This document shows, piece by piece, positions 30,334-43,900 of a DNA stretch of 64,000 nucleotides; the first letter of the stretch is position 1, and each line of letters begins with the position of its first letter. The notes under the pieces are model-generated. The model worked only from the letters and a program-made list of their open reading frames with translations. It had not been told where the DNA came from and searched no databases. Location: NCBI GenBank assembly GCA_917880885.1, contig OU862913.1, positions 27,723,286 to 27,787,285 on the forward strand, read 5' to 3'. The DNA is from Limnephilus marmoratus (taxonomy: Eukaryota; Arthropoda; Insecta; Trichoptera; Limnephilidae). The position numbers and the translations under genes are program-made.

Positions 30334-31015
30334 GTCACATATATCAGTTGGGTAAAATTTAAAACATGTTTATTATTAGTAAGGATTGTTAAAATATCAA
30401 ACATAATAATAATATTACAAACATTTATTTACGTATAAAATAGGATTGAACATTAAAAAAATAGTGTTTGTCAAATGTATCAAAAATTTTACATGTCAAA
30501 AATTTAATATGTAAACAAATTAATATGGCATAATTTAAAACCGTCAAACATTCGACATGTGAAATATAAGGATGACTTATTTCAAAAAAATTCAAATGTA
30601 ATTTTGTTATCAAATGGTCAGCCAGCACCATTTTGTTTTCTGACAGTTGAAAGCTCTTCGCTAAATGAAAATTCTAAGTCCTTTAAACAAATTGCGATCA
30701 ACAGAAGAGGACAACTATCATGTTGTTAACTCGTAAGGCTATTTATTTCGCTTTTCGGAACAACTGATATAGGTCTACTAAAAATCGTTGTGTTTCCCTT
30801 ACTATCATAGTGAGAAATATGATATAAGTGGTGTTGGAAAGGAAAAACACCACGCTTAAAGTTAGACCTTTATGCCAAAACCAAAGTTTCAGATCGCATT
30901 TTGAAAATCAGTAATTTTAGTAAGAAAAAAATGTTATGTTATGTCAGCCATTTTTTATGCGTAATTTATTATTTCGTATATGTTCAGAAACATTCCATTT
31001 ATTTTGAGTTTATTT
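30334..31015. other. Intergenic sequence between COG7 and SPH ends
   Basis: AT-rich. 30740-30850 resembles 54190-54305 (TTGTGTTTCCCTTACTATCA), another dispersed repeat. No gene. Confidence 0.45.
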
Positions 31016-31610
31016 TTAAACACCCAGCAACGTAAGCAGATATACACGTTAAAATGACAATTGCAGTCAAGTACAATAAGCGTGTTTTCACGTCAACGCG
31101 TGTGTTTCCACAGAAATCGTTACAACTCCGTTATTGTTCTAGTGACATCCCTAAAACAAAAGTAAAAGGTCGATAATAAATCAAACTGCACATCCCTATT
31201 CAAGTTGTCCATAGAAATACATAAAAAGACCTATTCTGTCAGACACACGTTGATTCATATTTTACCCGCCAAATCGCCTACGGGCCGCTAGACATTGTTA
31301 ATTTTTTATTATATATTCTTGTATGAAATGATAAAGTGAGGTGACTAAATTGTTTTATTATACATTTTTTTTTATGTTTGAATTCTAAATTTTAATATTT
31401 ACAAATGTTAATATTTATTTGTAATTTATCAATTTGAAAGCTTATTTCATAACCTTTCAAAAACAGTTTTTAGTATTCGGCTTCGTTCAGAAATGTTTCA
31501 CTTATAGAGCTTTAATTGTGAAGCGGAAATAACACAAAGTTTTCGTAAATCTGACATTTCGTTTAAGACTTAAAAAGTGCATATTCTTGATAGATCGGAG
31601 TGGTTGCTGA
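31016..31610 (+). mobile_element. TTAA-MITE family A, copy 2
   Basis: From TTAAACACCCAGCAACGTAA to GATCGGAGTGGTTGC. Shares GTTGTCCATAGAAATACAT and GTGAAGCGGAAATAAC with copies 1 and 3. It ends about 180 bp from the SPH stop codon, so it may lie in the SPH 3' UTR or just after it. Confidence 0.75.
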
Positions 31611-31791
31611 AATATTTTGACACTGACAAAATATGGTTGAGTTCGGAGGGATTAACAGATACCTTTCAAATGTCATAAAAAAAACAAAATGGCGCTGATT
31701 GGCAATTTGACAACTTTCTCACATGTTTCTGCAAAACATCTGTCAAAAAGTGAAAGCTGATGTTTTGTGTTTAGTTTGACTGGCTTGCAGA

Positions 31792-31953
31792 TTATGCTTC
31801 GTTTTCAGGCAAATCGATGTTTTCTATGAAGAGTTGATCGTTGATCCAATCTCTCAGGAACGCCACGTTTGCGTACACTCCGGGTGTGCTGTTTTCGCCG
31901 CATCCAATACCCCACGCCACAATACCAGATTGCATGTAGCGGTCGGGTTTGTC
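31792..31953 (-). CDS. SPH last coding exon with stop codon
   Basis: Follows CAATTCAG and encodes [20 protein letters not shown], then [15 protein letters not shown], the C-terminal helix of the trypsin fold, and a short acidic tail before TAA at 31794-31792. No AATAAA is seen on the minus strand in the next ~150 bases. The first candidates fall inside the TTAA-MITE at 31016-31610. Confidence 0.94.
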   Translation of the reverse strand, partial: DKPDRYMQSGIVAWGIGCGENSTPGVYANVAFLRDWINDQLFIENIDLPENEA

Positions 31954-34900
31954 CTGAATTGAAAAGAATCAAGATTAATGTTTGAGGTTAAGATCAAGAT
32001 TAAGTTTGAGTTTTTTTTTGAGAAAAGGTCAAAATTAAGTTTGAGTTTTTTTTGAGAAAAGGTCAAGATTAAGTTTGAGGTTTTTTTTTGAGAAAAGGTC
32101 AAGGTTAAGTTGGAGGTTTTTTTTTGAGAAAAAGTCAAGAGTAAGTTTGAGGTTTTTTTTGAGAAAAAATTAAGATTAAGGTTTTTTTTTTGGGAAAAGG
32201 TCAAGATTAAGTTTGAGGTTTTTTTTGAGAAAAAGTCAAGATTAAGTTTGAGGTTTTTTTGAGAAAAGGTCAAGATTAAGTTTGAGTTTTTTTTTTTACA
32301 TTAGCTCCACACAGGAGGACCCAAAGATATTCAAATACAAGAGATAAGCTATGGTGTCCGCCTGATTGTCGGCGGGATTACTTCCTAATGGGAATAGCTT
32401 GAATACGGAAAGTAGTTGATTTTTTGAAGGTGTGCAGTAGTATTGGTTAACAATATATTTTGAAATTTTGAACACAGAAAGAATTCGTTCATTTAGTTGA
32501 TTTTTTTAAGGTGTGCAGTAGTGTTGGTTAACAATATAGTTTGAATACGGAAATAATTCATTTATTTAGTTAATTTTTTAAGGTGTGCAGTAGTATTGGT
32601 TAACAATATAGTTTGAGTATGGAAATAATTCATTTATTTAGTTAATTTTTTAAGGTGTGCAGTAGTATTGGTTAACAATATAGTTTGAATATGGAAATAA
32701 TTAATTTATTTAGTTAATTTTTTAAGGTGTGCAGTAGTATTGGTTAACAATATAGTTTGAATATGGAAATAATTCATTTATTTAGTTAATTTTTTAAGGT
32801 GTGCAGTAGTATTGGTTAACAATATAGTTTGAATATGGAAATAATTCATTTATTTAGTTAATTTTTTAAGGTGTGCAGTAGTGTTGGTTAACAATATACT
32901 TTGAATACGGAAAGAATTTGTTCGATTAGTTGATTTTTTAAAGGTGTGCAGTAGTATTGGTTAACAATATAGTTTGAATATGGAAATAATTTGTTCATTA
33001 ATTTGATTGTTTTAAGGTGTGCAGTAGTATTGGTTAACAATATAGTTTGAATATGGAAATAATTCATTTATTTAGTTAATTTTTAAGGTGTGCAGTAGTG
33101 TTGGTTAACAATATAGTTTGAATACGGAAATAATTAATTTATTTAGTTAATTTTTTAAGGTGTGCAGTAGTATTGGTTAAGAGTGTGTTATAGGGGCAGA
33201 ATGGTTATTTTCTGAAAAACGGCTCTCTAAAACGCCCTAATACTACCTTTCATGTGTCATTCTCGGACTTGATATTTTTTGTTACCAAATAATGGACCTT
33301 TATTTTTCAATCTGCTTATTTTTTTTTGTAATTGATGTAGGCATTCGACCATGAAAAATAAAAACATTGATACACCATACAACCCATTTTTTAAACTTAA
33401 ATCTATGATTGTCGCATTAATAATGATTTTACACTATATTTTTATTTTAAAATATGTACATAATACATACATCTGTAGAATTACGGCCTCTTATTATCGT
33501 TATGATATCTGTGGATATTAACAATTAAATAAATACTTCATTTTACACCAAATTCTTACACAGTTCGAGCTTTTTACTCATTCCGGGCTAGGATCTCCCG
33601 TTGACAGGCAGTGAAACTATACGCTCCTCGTTTAATAACGTATATATTTTGAAAATGCCGTCAAAATGTTTCATTAATGCCTCTAAATATAGAATACCGA
33701 CACACTTGAAGCATTGCAATAATCTAAGCAAGCTACAAAAACAGTAGGTACTCGAAAATTCACTTTTTTGGTGTAAATCTGTCAAAATGTTTCTTTTCGA
33801 CCGCCATATTTGCTTCAACCATTGAAAACATAACGTTTAAAGTGCGTTGCAGTTCCGAAAACGGTTAGTGCGTTGTTCACGTATGTGGCGACACGTTTTG
33901 CAAGTATGTGTGTGAGAATTCATTGGGCTGCGTACACACACACAGCTATAATATACGTATCGTGGCTCGTGGCGTCTTTCGGAATATGGGTATTAGTTAA
34001 TTTATCCGGGCATTTTGCTCGCCAAACATTTGTCGTAGGTACATTATGTACGCGGTGTTTGGTAATAAATACAAATTCAACTTGAAGATTGTACTAGGAT
34101 ATTATTATTGGTTCATCAGCCACTACTCTCGAAAAGGTACTTTTATACTTTTTTTTACATTAACTCCACACAGGAGGCCCTGAGGAAAATAATTTCCCTC
34201 AGGGCCTATGTCATCTGGGATGCTGTGTGGAGGGTCTTTTTGAGGAGAGGAAGGAATGAACATTGGTCTTGAAGAGACCCATGTTGTAGGAAGGAGGAAA
34301 CACAGAGGCCGGCAAATCATTCCACAGGCGAGCTGTTGAACACAAGAACGAGTCGAAGAAACGACCCGTTCTCATGTGACATTTTTCAAGGACCGCCATG
34401 TTAATTATGGAGATGAAATACGCATGTTTAAAAGAAAAAATCACTTTCTGTCAAAATAAGTACGAATTGTAATCTTCGGAAATGATGTAGGTATAATGCG
34501 TATTAATCATTATTTTGTTCGGTTTCATAAACACGAAAAATTACGCGAGACGAAATGACATTTCGCGTTTTTAGAGATAACAAAATAACCATCAAAATGC
34601 AATATTTTCAATTCCGGTTAATAAATTACTTAATACTAACTCTAATCTACCTAGTACAATTTGTTTTAATTTTTTAAAGTGTGTTTTGAGCGTGGACTAC
34701 TCGATAGGGAAATATTTACCAAATATATTATCGAAGGGTGAGATTTTTTTTGACTTTTTATGACACGTGTTCCCAATATCATGATAATAGGTTTGTATTT
34801 TACTAAAATTTACACTAATAATCTCAAAATCAGATTGAATAGCATGGTAATCAGTTTTTATTTCTACATTGTTTAGAAGCAAAAAAACAGCAATTCTTTG

Positions 34901-37900
34901 GCAAAATTACCTATGACCGAAGGATGGATCTGTGAAGAATCGGAGCAGGAGCTTACTATTGAAGAGGTGATAGAAGAAAGCAATGATATTTTAATAGAAG
35001 GGCGGAGAGTAGTATAATTTGATTATTTTTTAAGCAACTTTAATGTATTAGTCAACATGATTCCCTTTTTAACTGCAATTTAAAGCACTTACGAATTACC
35101 TCAGAAAATATAAATGGTTTGAACTCTACTTTTAATTTAAAATGCGTGTAATGTGTAAAACTTTTAAACTAAAAACGTCCGAAAGCCTATAAGAAGGCAT
35201 TGGCATCAACGAATCTTTTGTATCGGGAATAATGAGCATAGGATTGGGTTATTCGGGCATGAAAGAGTTATGTGCCACCATTGAAGTTCAGTCCTTATCT
35301 GTTGCTGAATATGGATAATGCCATTGAAGGTTTGTGAATGGTGGGAGAAAACCAAATTTACCAGTATGACTGCGGAAGCCGACGAAGAAAAAAACTGGCT
35401 ATTCAAAGCGGCGATGTTGACGAGAACGGAATGCCGATAATCACTGTAGTAGCCAGGGTTGCCAGGTGTTCGGTATTTTAGCACCGTGTTCGGTTTCGGT
35501 TCGGTATTTTCTGACTAATTTTTCTCCCTAATAAACGACTCAACTGTCAGATTTGACGCAATCTATCCCTACTTAGTTTGTGCGGTGTTGCCGCTTCGTG
35601 CACGAACTTACTTTTTTCGAGCCATTTCGAGGATTAGTGTTACATATCAGGTGACTACGTACTTGTGTAAATGTGATCAAGGGCGGATCCAGGATTTGTT
35701 TCTGGGGGGGGCACAAAGGGCGGACAGGCAAAAAATCAACAATTCAGGATTTTTTCTGGGGGGGGGGGGGGAGTTTCTGCTTCTAAGTATGTACTGTGAT
35801 GGAATCTCCACAGTACACAAAAATACCGTCTGGGGAAGGCACGTGCCCCCGTGCCCCCCCCCCTAAATCCGCCTATGAATGTGATTATTCGAATAATTTG
35901 ACTGCTTACATTGTTTCAAAGTCCGACAACCCCCGCCCCCTCGACTCGGGTTTTAATTTGCCAAGGTACTGGCTAGTAGCTGATGTGTGTTGGTCGAATA
36001 CGGGAGGGGGGAGGGGAACTCGGGAGGGGGGTTCGCGGGACGGGGGAAGGGGGGGTAGAGTGAGGAGAGGGAAGGTGGAGGAGGAGGATGAGCGGGAACG
36101 TGAGAGGGGAAGGGGACGCGGGAGAGGAAGGGGAGGAGGAAGGTGAACGGGACGAATGGGAAAGGACGCGAAGGGAGAAACGATTTCTTTATTAAATGGC
36201 ATAGCAATGCATGCCGGGTACCAGCTAGTATATAAATAAAAAAGAAACTTTATTTTATTTCTCTAAGTCAATATTATTAATGATGTTATTAATATGTATA
36301 GATATTCTATAAAATATACGTATCCAATTTGGGGATAGTATAATAATGATGAATTCTAGAAAATATAGTTTAAAATCAATTAACGACTGAATATTTAGAA
36401 GTTAAATTAAAAAAAAACTTCTTTAAATCGACTCCAAATGTTAACCACGAGATTCCAAACGTTGTTTATTATGGAAACGATGAAAGGACCATTTGAAAGG
36501 ACCATGAACAAGCAAATTATGAAACATTTATAAAAAGGATCATACTAAATATTCTACCAACATAATAAGTTCCATAAACAAACCACACTTTGTTATTAGT
36601 TTGTTTTTTTACTTCGATATTTAAAAATACTGTGCTTGGATGTTCATAACAATCATAACGCAAGTATAATGTTGACCTTTTGAAATCTGGGAAGACACCC
36701 CTACTGCCATCTAGCGATGTAAAAATAAACACATTTTGACAGATTACGAAATGTTACGAGGGTATCATATATGCTTAACAATATAGTTTGAATATGGAAA
36801 TAATTCATTTATTTAGTTAATTTTTTAAGGTGTGCAGTAGTGTTGGTTGATGGAAAAAATATTTACCATGACCCCCATCCCCGCTATCTTGGAATAACTT
36901 TGGACAGGAGCCTGAATTACCGGAAACACATGGAAACAGTGGGCAAAAAAACCAGGACAAGACTAAACTTAGTCAATAAGCTGGCTGGTACTAGCTGGGG
37001 ATGCAACGCCAACACGCTCAGAACGGCATCCATTGCCCTGGTTTTCTCAGCAGCTGAATACTGTGCTCCAGTATGGGCCAGAAGCGCCCACACTTCCATG
37101 GTCGACGTTCAGCTTAATGCCACAATGCGAACCATCAGCGGAACCTTAAAATCGACTCCTCTTCCTTGGCTCCCCGTACTTGCAAATATAACCCCGCCAA
37201 ATATCAGGCGAGAGATTGCAACACTGAGGGAATACAAGAAGGCGCTGCAAAAAAGCGAAATACCCTTGCACGATGATGTCGTTTCCCACCCGGCATGCCG
37301 CTTAAAGTCTCGAAAACCCTTCTGGACGGAAGGAGAAAGACTCCTTCGAACACCTCTCACCCCAGAAGATAGGTGGAAGCTTGAGTGGCAATCAGCCAAC
37401 GTCAAAAACGCCGATCTCGTGCAAGACCCCACTGAGAGACAGCCTGGGTTCTCATTGCCTCGCAAACTCTGGACTGCCATCAATAGAATAAGGTGCTCCC
37501 ATAGCCGTTGTGCTCACATGATGCATAGATGGGGCCTTAAAGAGTCGGCGACGTGTGAATGCGGTGCGGTGCAGACCACCGAACATGTGGTCAACGAATG
37601 CCCGCTCCATTCATTCCCCGGCGGGATTTATGAGGTCCACAGGGCAACGCCTGAGGCCCTAGACTGGCTCGCAGACCTAGATGTCCCCCTCTGACCCCCC
37701 ACCATACGAAAGAAGAAGAAGTGTTGGTTAACAATATACTTTGAATACGGAAAGAATTTGTTCGATTAGTTGATTTTTTAAAGGTGTGCAGTAGTATTGG
37801 TTAACAATATAGTTTGAATATGGAAATAATTTGTTCATTAATTTGATTGTTTTAAGGTGTGCAGTAGTATTGGTTAACAATATAGTTTGAATATGGAAAT

Positions 37901-40900
37901 AATTCATTTATTTAGTTAATTTTTTAAGGTGTGCAGTAGTGTTGGTTAACAATATAGTTTGAATACGGAAATAATTCATTTATTTAGTTAATTTTTTAAG
38001 GTGTGCAGTAGTATTGGTTAACAATATAGTTTGAATATGGAAATAATTAATTTATTTAGTTAATTTTTTAAGGTGTGCAGTAGTGTTGGTTAACAATATA
38101 CTTTGAATACGGAAAGAATTTGTTCGATTAGTTGATTTTTTAAAGGTGTGCAGTAGTATTGGTTAACAATATAGTTTGAATATGGAAATAATTTGTTCAT
38201 TTATTTGATTGTTTTAAGGTGTGCAGTAGTATTGGTTAACAATATAGTTTGCAAGATCTAGTAAGATATTTCAAAATGTCCTACTAATTATGTTATGTTA
38301 TGCTTCCCGGTGTTATTTTATAGCGTATTTAATAAGTGAAACACAGACACGTGTAAATAATATATGATTTATGATGAGACGGAGAATATTGTCTTCCCCA
38401 TTATCTCAAAATTTAGTTTTGGAGATGTCTGACTAATCAACTGGACGATTGATGTGTAAGAAGTCATTGATGTTACTCACAGGCATTGGGCACACCAAAG
38501 GACTGCCGCCATCTCCCTTACAGGTGTCCTTCCCAGCCACTCCACCCGCACAGATGAAAGTGCGGTGAAGTTCAAAATGCTGGCCAAGTCTGGTCCTCCT
38601 AAGAGACGATTGACACTTGGCTCGGTCAACGATGGGAAGTTCCACCTAAAAGAGAAAAATTTTAGTTAAATGTATGTATGTATTTTTTTGTACAGTGACG
38701 ATTCACAATTACGGTACCGCGACGGCATAAAAAAAGCAATAAACGTACATTCCTTATTACAATAATGCTGGAGCTCTTTCAAAAGATGAGATACACAATG
38801 TACACGTAGGTCTGTTTCCTCCAAAGGAAAAAAGTGATAATTTTCTTGCATCTCTCTCACACACCGCACTGTGAGATATTCGTAAACCCCTACAATACTA
38901 CTAACCGTGACGATAATTTTGAAAATATGGAATACTAGCTTTTCCCGCGGCTCCGCTCGAATGGTATTAGGGGGGTTCCCATTCCGCCTCCTCCGCCACC
39001 ACCCCCCCCTCACCTCACCCCTCCCGCATTTATTCGATGTACTGCCCTAATAATTTGAATTGAATAAAGAATTATAGATATCTTACTAATCGTGCCACCT
39101 ATTGCAATTTTTTTTAATACAAATTTCATAGTGCCAGAGCTCTGAGCTATAGCCTATAAGTTATCCTGATGTATGAGCTATATTATTGTAAAGTTTCATT
39201 AAAATCCATCCAGTGGTTTTTGCCTGAAAGAGTAACAAACATACATACATCCAAACAAACTTTCGCCTTTATAATATTAAAATAAGTAGGATAGTTACAA
39301 GGATAATATTGCAGTGTGAGTGAATTCCAAAAATTTAAAAACGTCAAATGTCAATGCGCTGATGGTTTTGCTTTTATTCTTAAACATATAATGCTGCAGC
39401 TCTTTCTTACACACTAAATGTCAACAGTCGAAAATGAGACAAATGGTGAATGTATGTCTACACCCCCCCAAAGGAAACATGCAATCATTTTCATACATCT
39501 CCCTCAAACATATAAAGAAAATGGATCGCAATTCACATCGCCGTGCCGTAATAAGATATATGTCCGTTTCCTCCAAAGGGAAAAATAAGTACTTTGGAGG
39601 AAACAGTCACATGCATTTTGTGTTTTATCTTTTGTCTCACCCTTATTTAATGTATAAGAAAGAGTTGCACCATTATAGTCATATACAAAAATTCAGCGAT
39701 TTCATAGGTTTTCAGAAAAACAGATAGGTTTAGGAATAGTTTTGGAATAAGTTTTTTACAAAATCAACAAAATTTGCCAAGTCTATGTTAAATATGTCAA
39801 TATCATCTAAGTACTGATTTCCCATAGTGTGAAATCGTTGTATCGGAGAGTGGTACAGTAGAATAGTGTATTTTGTCGTGTAGTTACTGTCGGTATTTGT
39901 AAGTTTATGAGTTGCAGTAAAATTGCATTAAAAGAGGCCCTGAACATAATTTCCCTCATTGTCATCTTTGGGGATGCTGTGTTGAGGGTCTTGTAAGGAA
40001 AGCAAGAAGAGTAAGTCCTGGGAAGGAAAAACGTTTGAAATGTGGGTAAGATTCTGGGGTAGAATTGATTTATTATTATTTATTTATTTGGTACAGTGTG
40101 GTTTCAATGTGTCTAGGTCATCCGCTGCGAAGACCTAGACAAACCCCAGAACCCGGGCACCTCTGCCAAGTCACCAAACGTAGCGAACCACTTGGGGAGA
40201 TCTATGACAGAGGTGTTGGTTGTCCAATAAATGATTGCACCGGTGCCTATTTCCGCCTTCCAAAGGTCAAAATAGTTTAAAGGTCAAACTTGGTAAAAGG
40301 TCAAACTTGGTAAAAGGTCAAACTTGGTAAAAGGTCAAACTTGGTAAAAGGTCAAAGTTGGTTAAAGGTCAAAATTGGTTAAAGGTCAAAATTGGTTAAA
40401 GGTTAACATTGGTTAAAGGTCACAATTGGTGATAATTGTGAAAACAATCAGAAAACAGTTACCTTCTTCAGGATGACCTGGTAACGGCCATCTTTGCCGA
40501 ACACGTCCTTGCCCCAGCCCGAAGCAACGCAATTTACTAGGGGAGCGGCATCGGCCTTCGGGGGCAGACATACTACTCCCACATTATCGGCGGTTGTGTC
40601 AACCGGCTCCTCGAGGATTAGCAGGGCGATGTCGTAGAAGAGACCACCTGGAAATGTCCAAGAGAGTGTGAGCCTCATGACAATCATATTAAAATAATTA
40701 GTTTCTAGAAGAATTTCTGAACCACTTTATAAAATAATTAAAATTCTCAGACAGAAGATTTATTTCCGATTTGCTTTTACTTTTAACCTTTCAGCGGTCG
40801 CGCGCGGTCTGTGAGTTTGCAGTGAAATTATTTTACTGATTATGCGCTAACTATAAACAATAGACTATTGTGCTTCCGTGATATCCTCGGGGGGGTGAGT

Positions 40901-43900
40901 ACGTCCCCTCAGCACCCCAGTAACATTCGTCGCAAGCGCATGTTTCTTTAGTTTATATTTGCGGTCTCAGATTCCGCGTGCAACTGGTTGTGTACTTGAA
41001 AAATCTCTTGAATAATATTGAGAGCTGAGTGAGTGTTTCATGATCTTCTTCTTTATGTGCCGTATCAGGTCCCCCCAACGTTGGCGATCACTCTTGAGAA
41101 TGTCTCCCTGTCTTGCGCTGCCCGGAATGTTCATCCGGTTTCATGATAATTGTATCATATTATTTAGAACTTAGTTTTATTTTACGTTATATGCAAATAA
41201 GTAGTTGTAAAATTTTATCTTATTTTGTTATTATGTTGACTTATAGCGTTGTTTTGTGTCAGATGTCTAAAAAATTGAGATTTGCAGATTTTTCCACAAA
41301 TATAGGCTATGTTCGCCTATAAAAAGACCTAGACACAAAATTCGGGGCACTCCACGGGGAACATTTGAAAGAAAATAACAGACCATGTTCATGTATACAA
41401 TACTTTGGTGACAATATCCTTCGTAAATTTTTGTGTCACCCCCTGTAGAGTGGCACCCGGGGCGGACCGCCCCCCCCCCCCTCACTACGCCACTATCTGT
41501 AGATCCATATCCGTAGGTCCATGCTTCCATTCCATAAAATAATATCGAAAACACGTAGCATCTGACCATTCGCATTCGTAATCCAAGGTTGAGATCATGA
41601 CTGCAGAACATCTTTTTCATGCGGATAAAGGTTGGACGAGCTTGCTCAATGCGGCATTTGATTTCAACCGAAGGATCCCATCTATCATTTACATTGCAAC
41701 CCAAGTATACGATACTTTGTACCTTCTCTAGTTTTGTTCCAGCAATATAAAGATTTTCATCCAATGCGTTATTTTTGCTTGTGAGCATGTATTTTGTTTA
41801 ATTTATATTCAGTTCTAGCCCAAAATTCTCACAAGTCCTTACTATTTGATTCAGCAAAAGTTGTAAATCCTCAATGTTACTTGTTAGAAGTACTGTATCA
41901 TCTGCATTACGCAGGTTGTTCAGAATCTTCCCATTTATAACAAGTCCTTGAGTAGCTTCTTGCAGAGCTTCATTGAATATATCCTCTGAATATAAATTGA
42001 ACAGCATCGGTGAAAGAATACAACCCTGTCGCACGCCTCTCTTTATTTGTACTTCGTCTGTTAGACTTTATTTTTCTGCTTCCAACAAAAATTTAATCTT
42101 GTGGGCTCTTATGCAAAATCACTATTAACCCCTCCGCAATGTAAGCAGATATAAGCGTTAGAAATAGGACAGCAGTCAAGTACAATAAGTGTGTTTATAC
42201 GTCAGCGCATGTGTTTCCATAGAAATCGTTCTAACCCCGTCATTGTTTTAGTTACATCCCTAAACCAAAAAGTAAAAGATCGATTGTAGATCAAGCTGTA
42301 CATCTCTATCAAGTTGTCTATAGAAATACATAACAGGAATCAGCTGTCAGTCGTGTAGTTGACAAAAATATTTTCCCGCGCAAATTTACTACCGGCGGCT
42401 CGTCTGCGCTCTACATTTTTAATTTTTATTAAATATTTTTATAAAATGATAAAAAAATGAGGTGACGAAAGTGTTTATTACACATATATATAATAGAATA
42501 AGTATTGTTGTTTACATAATCTGTGATTTTAGTACCGTTTTCACATAAATAACATCATGTGAGTCATTTTTAGCTATTTTTAATGTTTGCATGCCAAATT
42601 TTAATATTTACAAATCTTAATATTTATTTGTAATATAACAACTTGAAAGCTTATTTTGTAACCTTTCTAAAACAGTTTTTACTATTCGACTACATTCAGA
42701 AATGTTTCATTTATAGAGCTTTAATTGTGAAGCGGTAATAACACAAAGTTTTCGTAAAATGTCATTTTGTTTAAGACATCTCAAGTGCATATTCGCGAAA
42801 ATTCGGAGGGGTTAATTCCTTACACAGCCTTGTATTTCGAAAATTCTGAAACCATTCTCATACTTCAGAAGACTAGTTCACTGATCCAGTCAAAGTTCGT
42901 TCAACGGTTCCATCTCATAAGGCTGGTTGAGTAGAGGTGAAATTGTAATTAATGTCTGAAGAGTGACAGACGCCTATGCAAAGAGCCGCAAATTCCAACC
43001 CCTGCCCTAAAATCGCCTCTAGTTTGGTCCTTCAGACGAAATGGCAAAAGATGTTGGGTGTTACCTGCGTAATACTGGTCGTGGGTTTTAATAGAGGCTA
43101 CATTTCGGTCCTGGTGAGCAAAGATCTCGTCCTTGGTCTGCGTGTCCCATTCACCAGCGCGCACCTTCAGCTGCAGCTGGTTGGTGTCTCCCTTGGCGGC
43201 CATCACACAGTGAGCAGCAGTCAACACAACCTTGGGGTGGATCAGCGAGCCGCCGCACTGGTATACGTTCAGCTTCTGCTGCGAATTGGATACTGCCACT
43301 GACCTGGAAGCAAGAACGAGCCGTTAAAGGTTCATGCGTAATATGCGTCTCCGGACTAACTACCGTTGAGAGAAATCACTAGATCTAGAGAGAAAAAGAG
43401 AGTTCCAAACTATAAATCTAGTGATTTCTTCCTGCGCTTGCACAGGAGAAGAAGAATCATTGATTATGTAATATTTGCAAGTATTTGAAGAAGATCAATC
43501 GATGAATATGTAATACTTGCAAGCATGAAGAAGATCAATCAATAAATATATAATATTTGCAAGTATTTAAAGAAGATAAATCAATGAATATGTAATATTT
43601 GCAAGCATGAAGAAGATCAATCAATAAATATGTAATATTTGCAAGTATTTAAAGAAGATAAATCAATGAATATGTAATAATTGCAAGCATGATGAAGATC
43701 AATCAATGAATATGTAATATTTGCAAGTATGAAGACGATCAATCGATGAATATGTAATATTTGCAAGTATTTGAAAAAGATCAATGAATGAATATGTAAT
43801 AATTGCAAGCATGATGAAGATCAATCAATGAATATGTAATATTTGCAAGTATTTGAAAAAGATCAATGAATGAATATGTAATAATTGCAAGCATGATGAA

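Larger units (their letters stand above)
33181..36774. mobile_element. 3.6-kb TTAA-flanked insertion in the 72-bp satellite
   Basis: The block lies between duplicated TTAA tetramers and interrupts the satellite without loss of phase. Ends are only weakly inverted (GAGTGTGTTATA and, reversed, GCATATATGATA). Inside are a LINE 3' fragment, a MITE and a polypurine element, plus one coding-like stretch, but no intact transposase. A piggyBac-type TTAA insertion is the simplest explanation. Confidence 0.6.

Noticed and set aside
33873..34085. 70-residue ORF starting [12 protein letters not shown]
   Set aside because: No recognisable motif, AT/GC mixed composition of transposon DNA, no splice or homology support.
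35796..36207. Arg/Gly-rich and Pro/Ser-rich ORFs
   Set aside because: Low-complexity polypurine DNA of a mobile element; the same applies at 51565-52015, 52859-53435 and 62248-62641.
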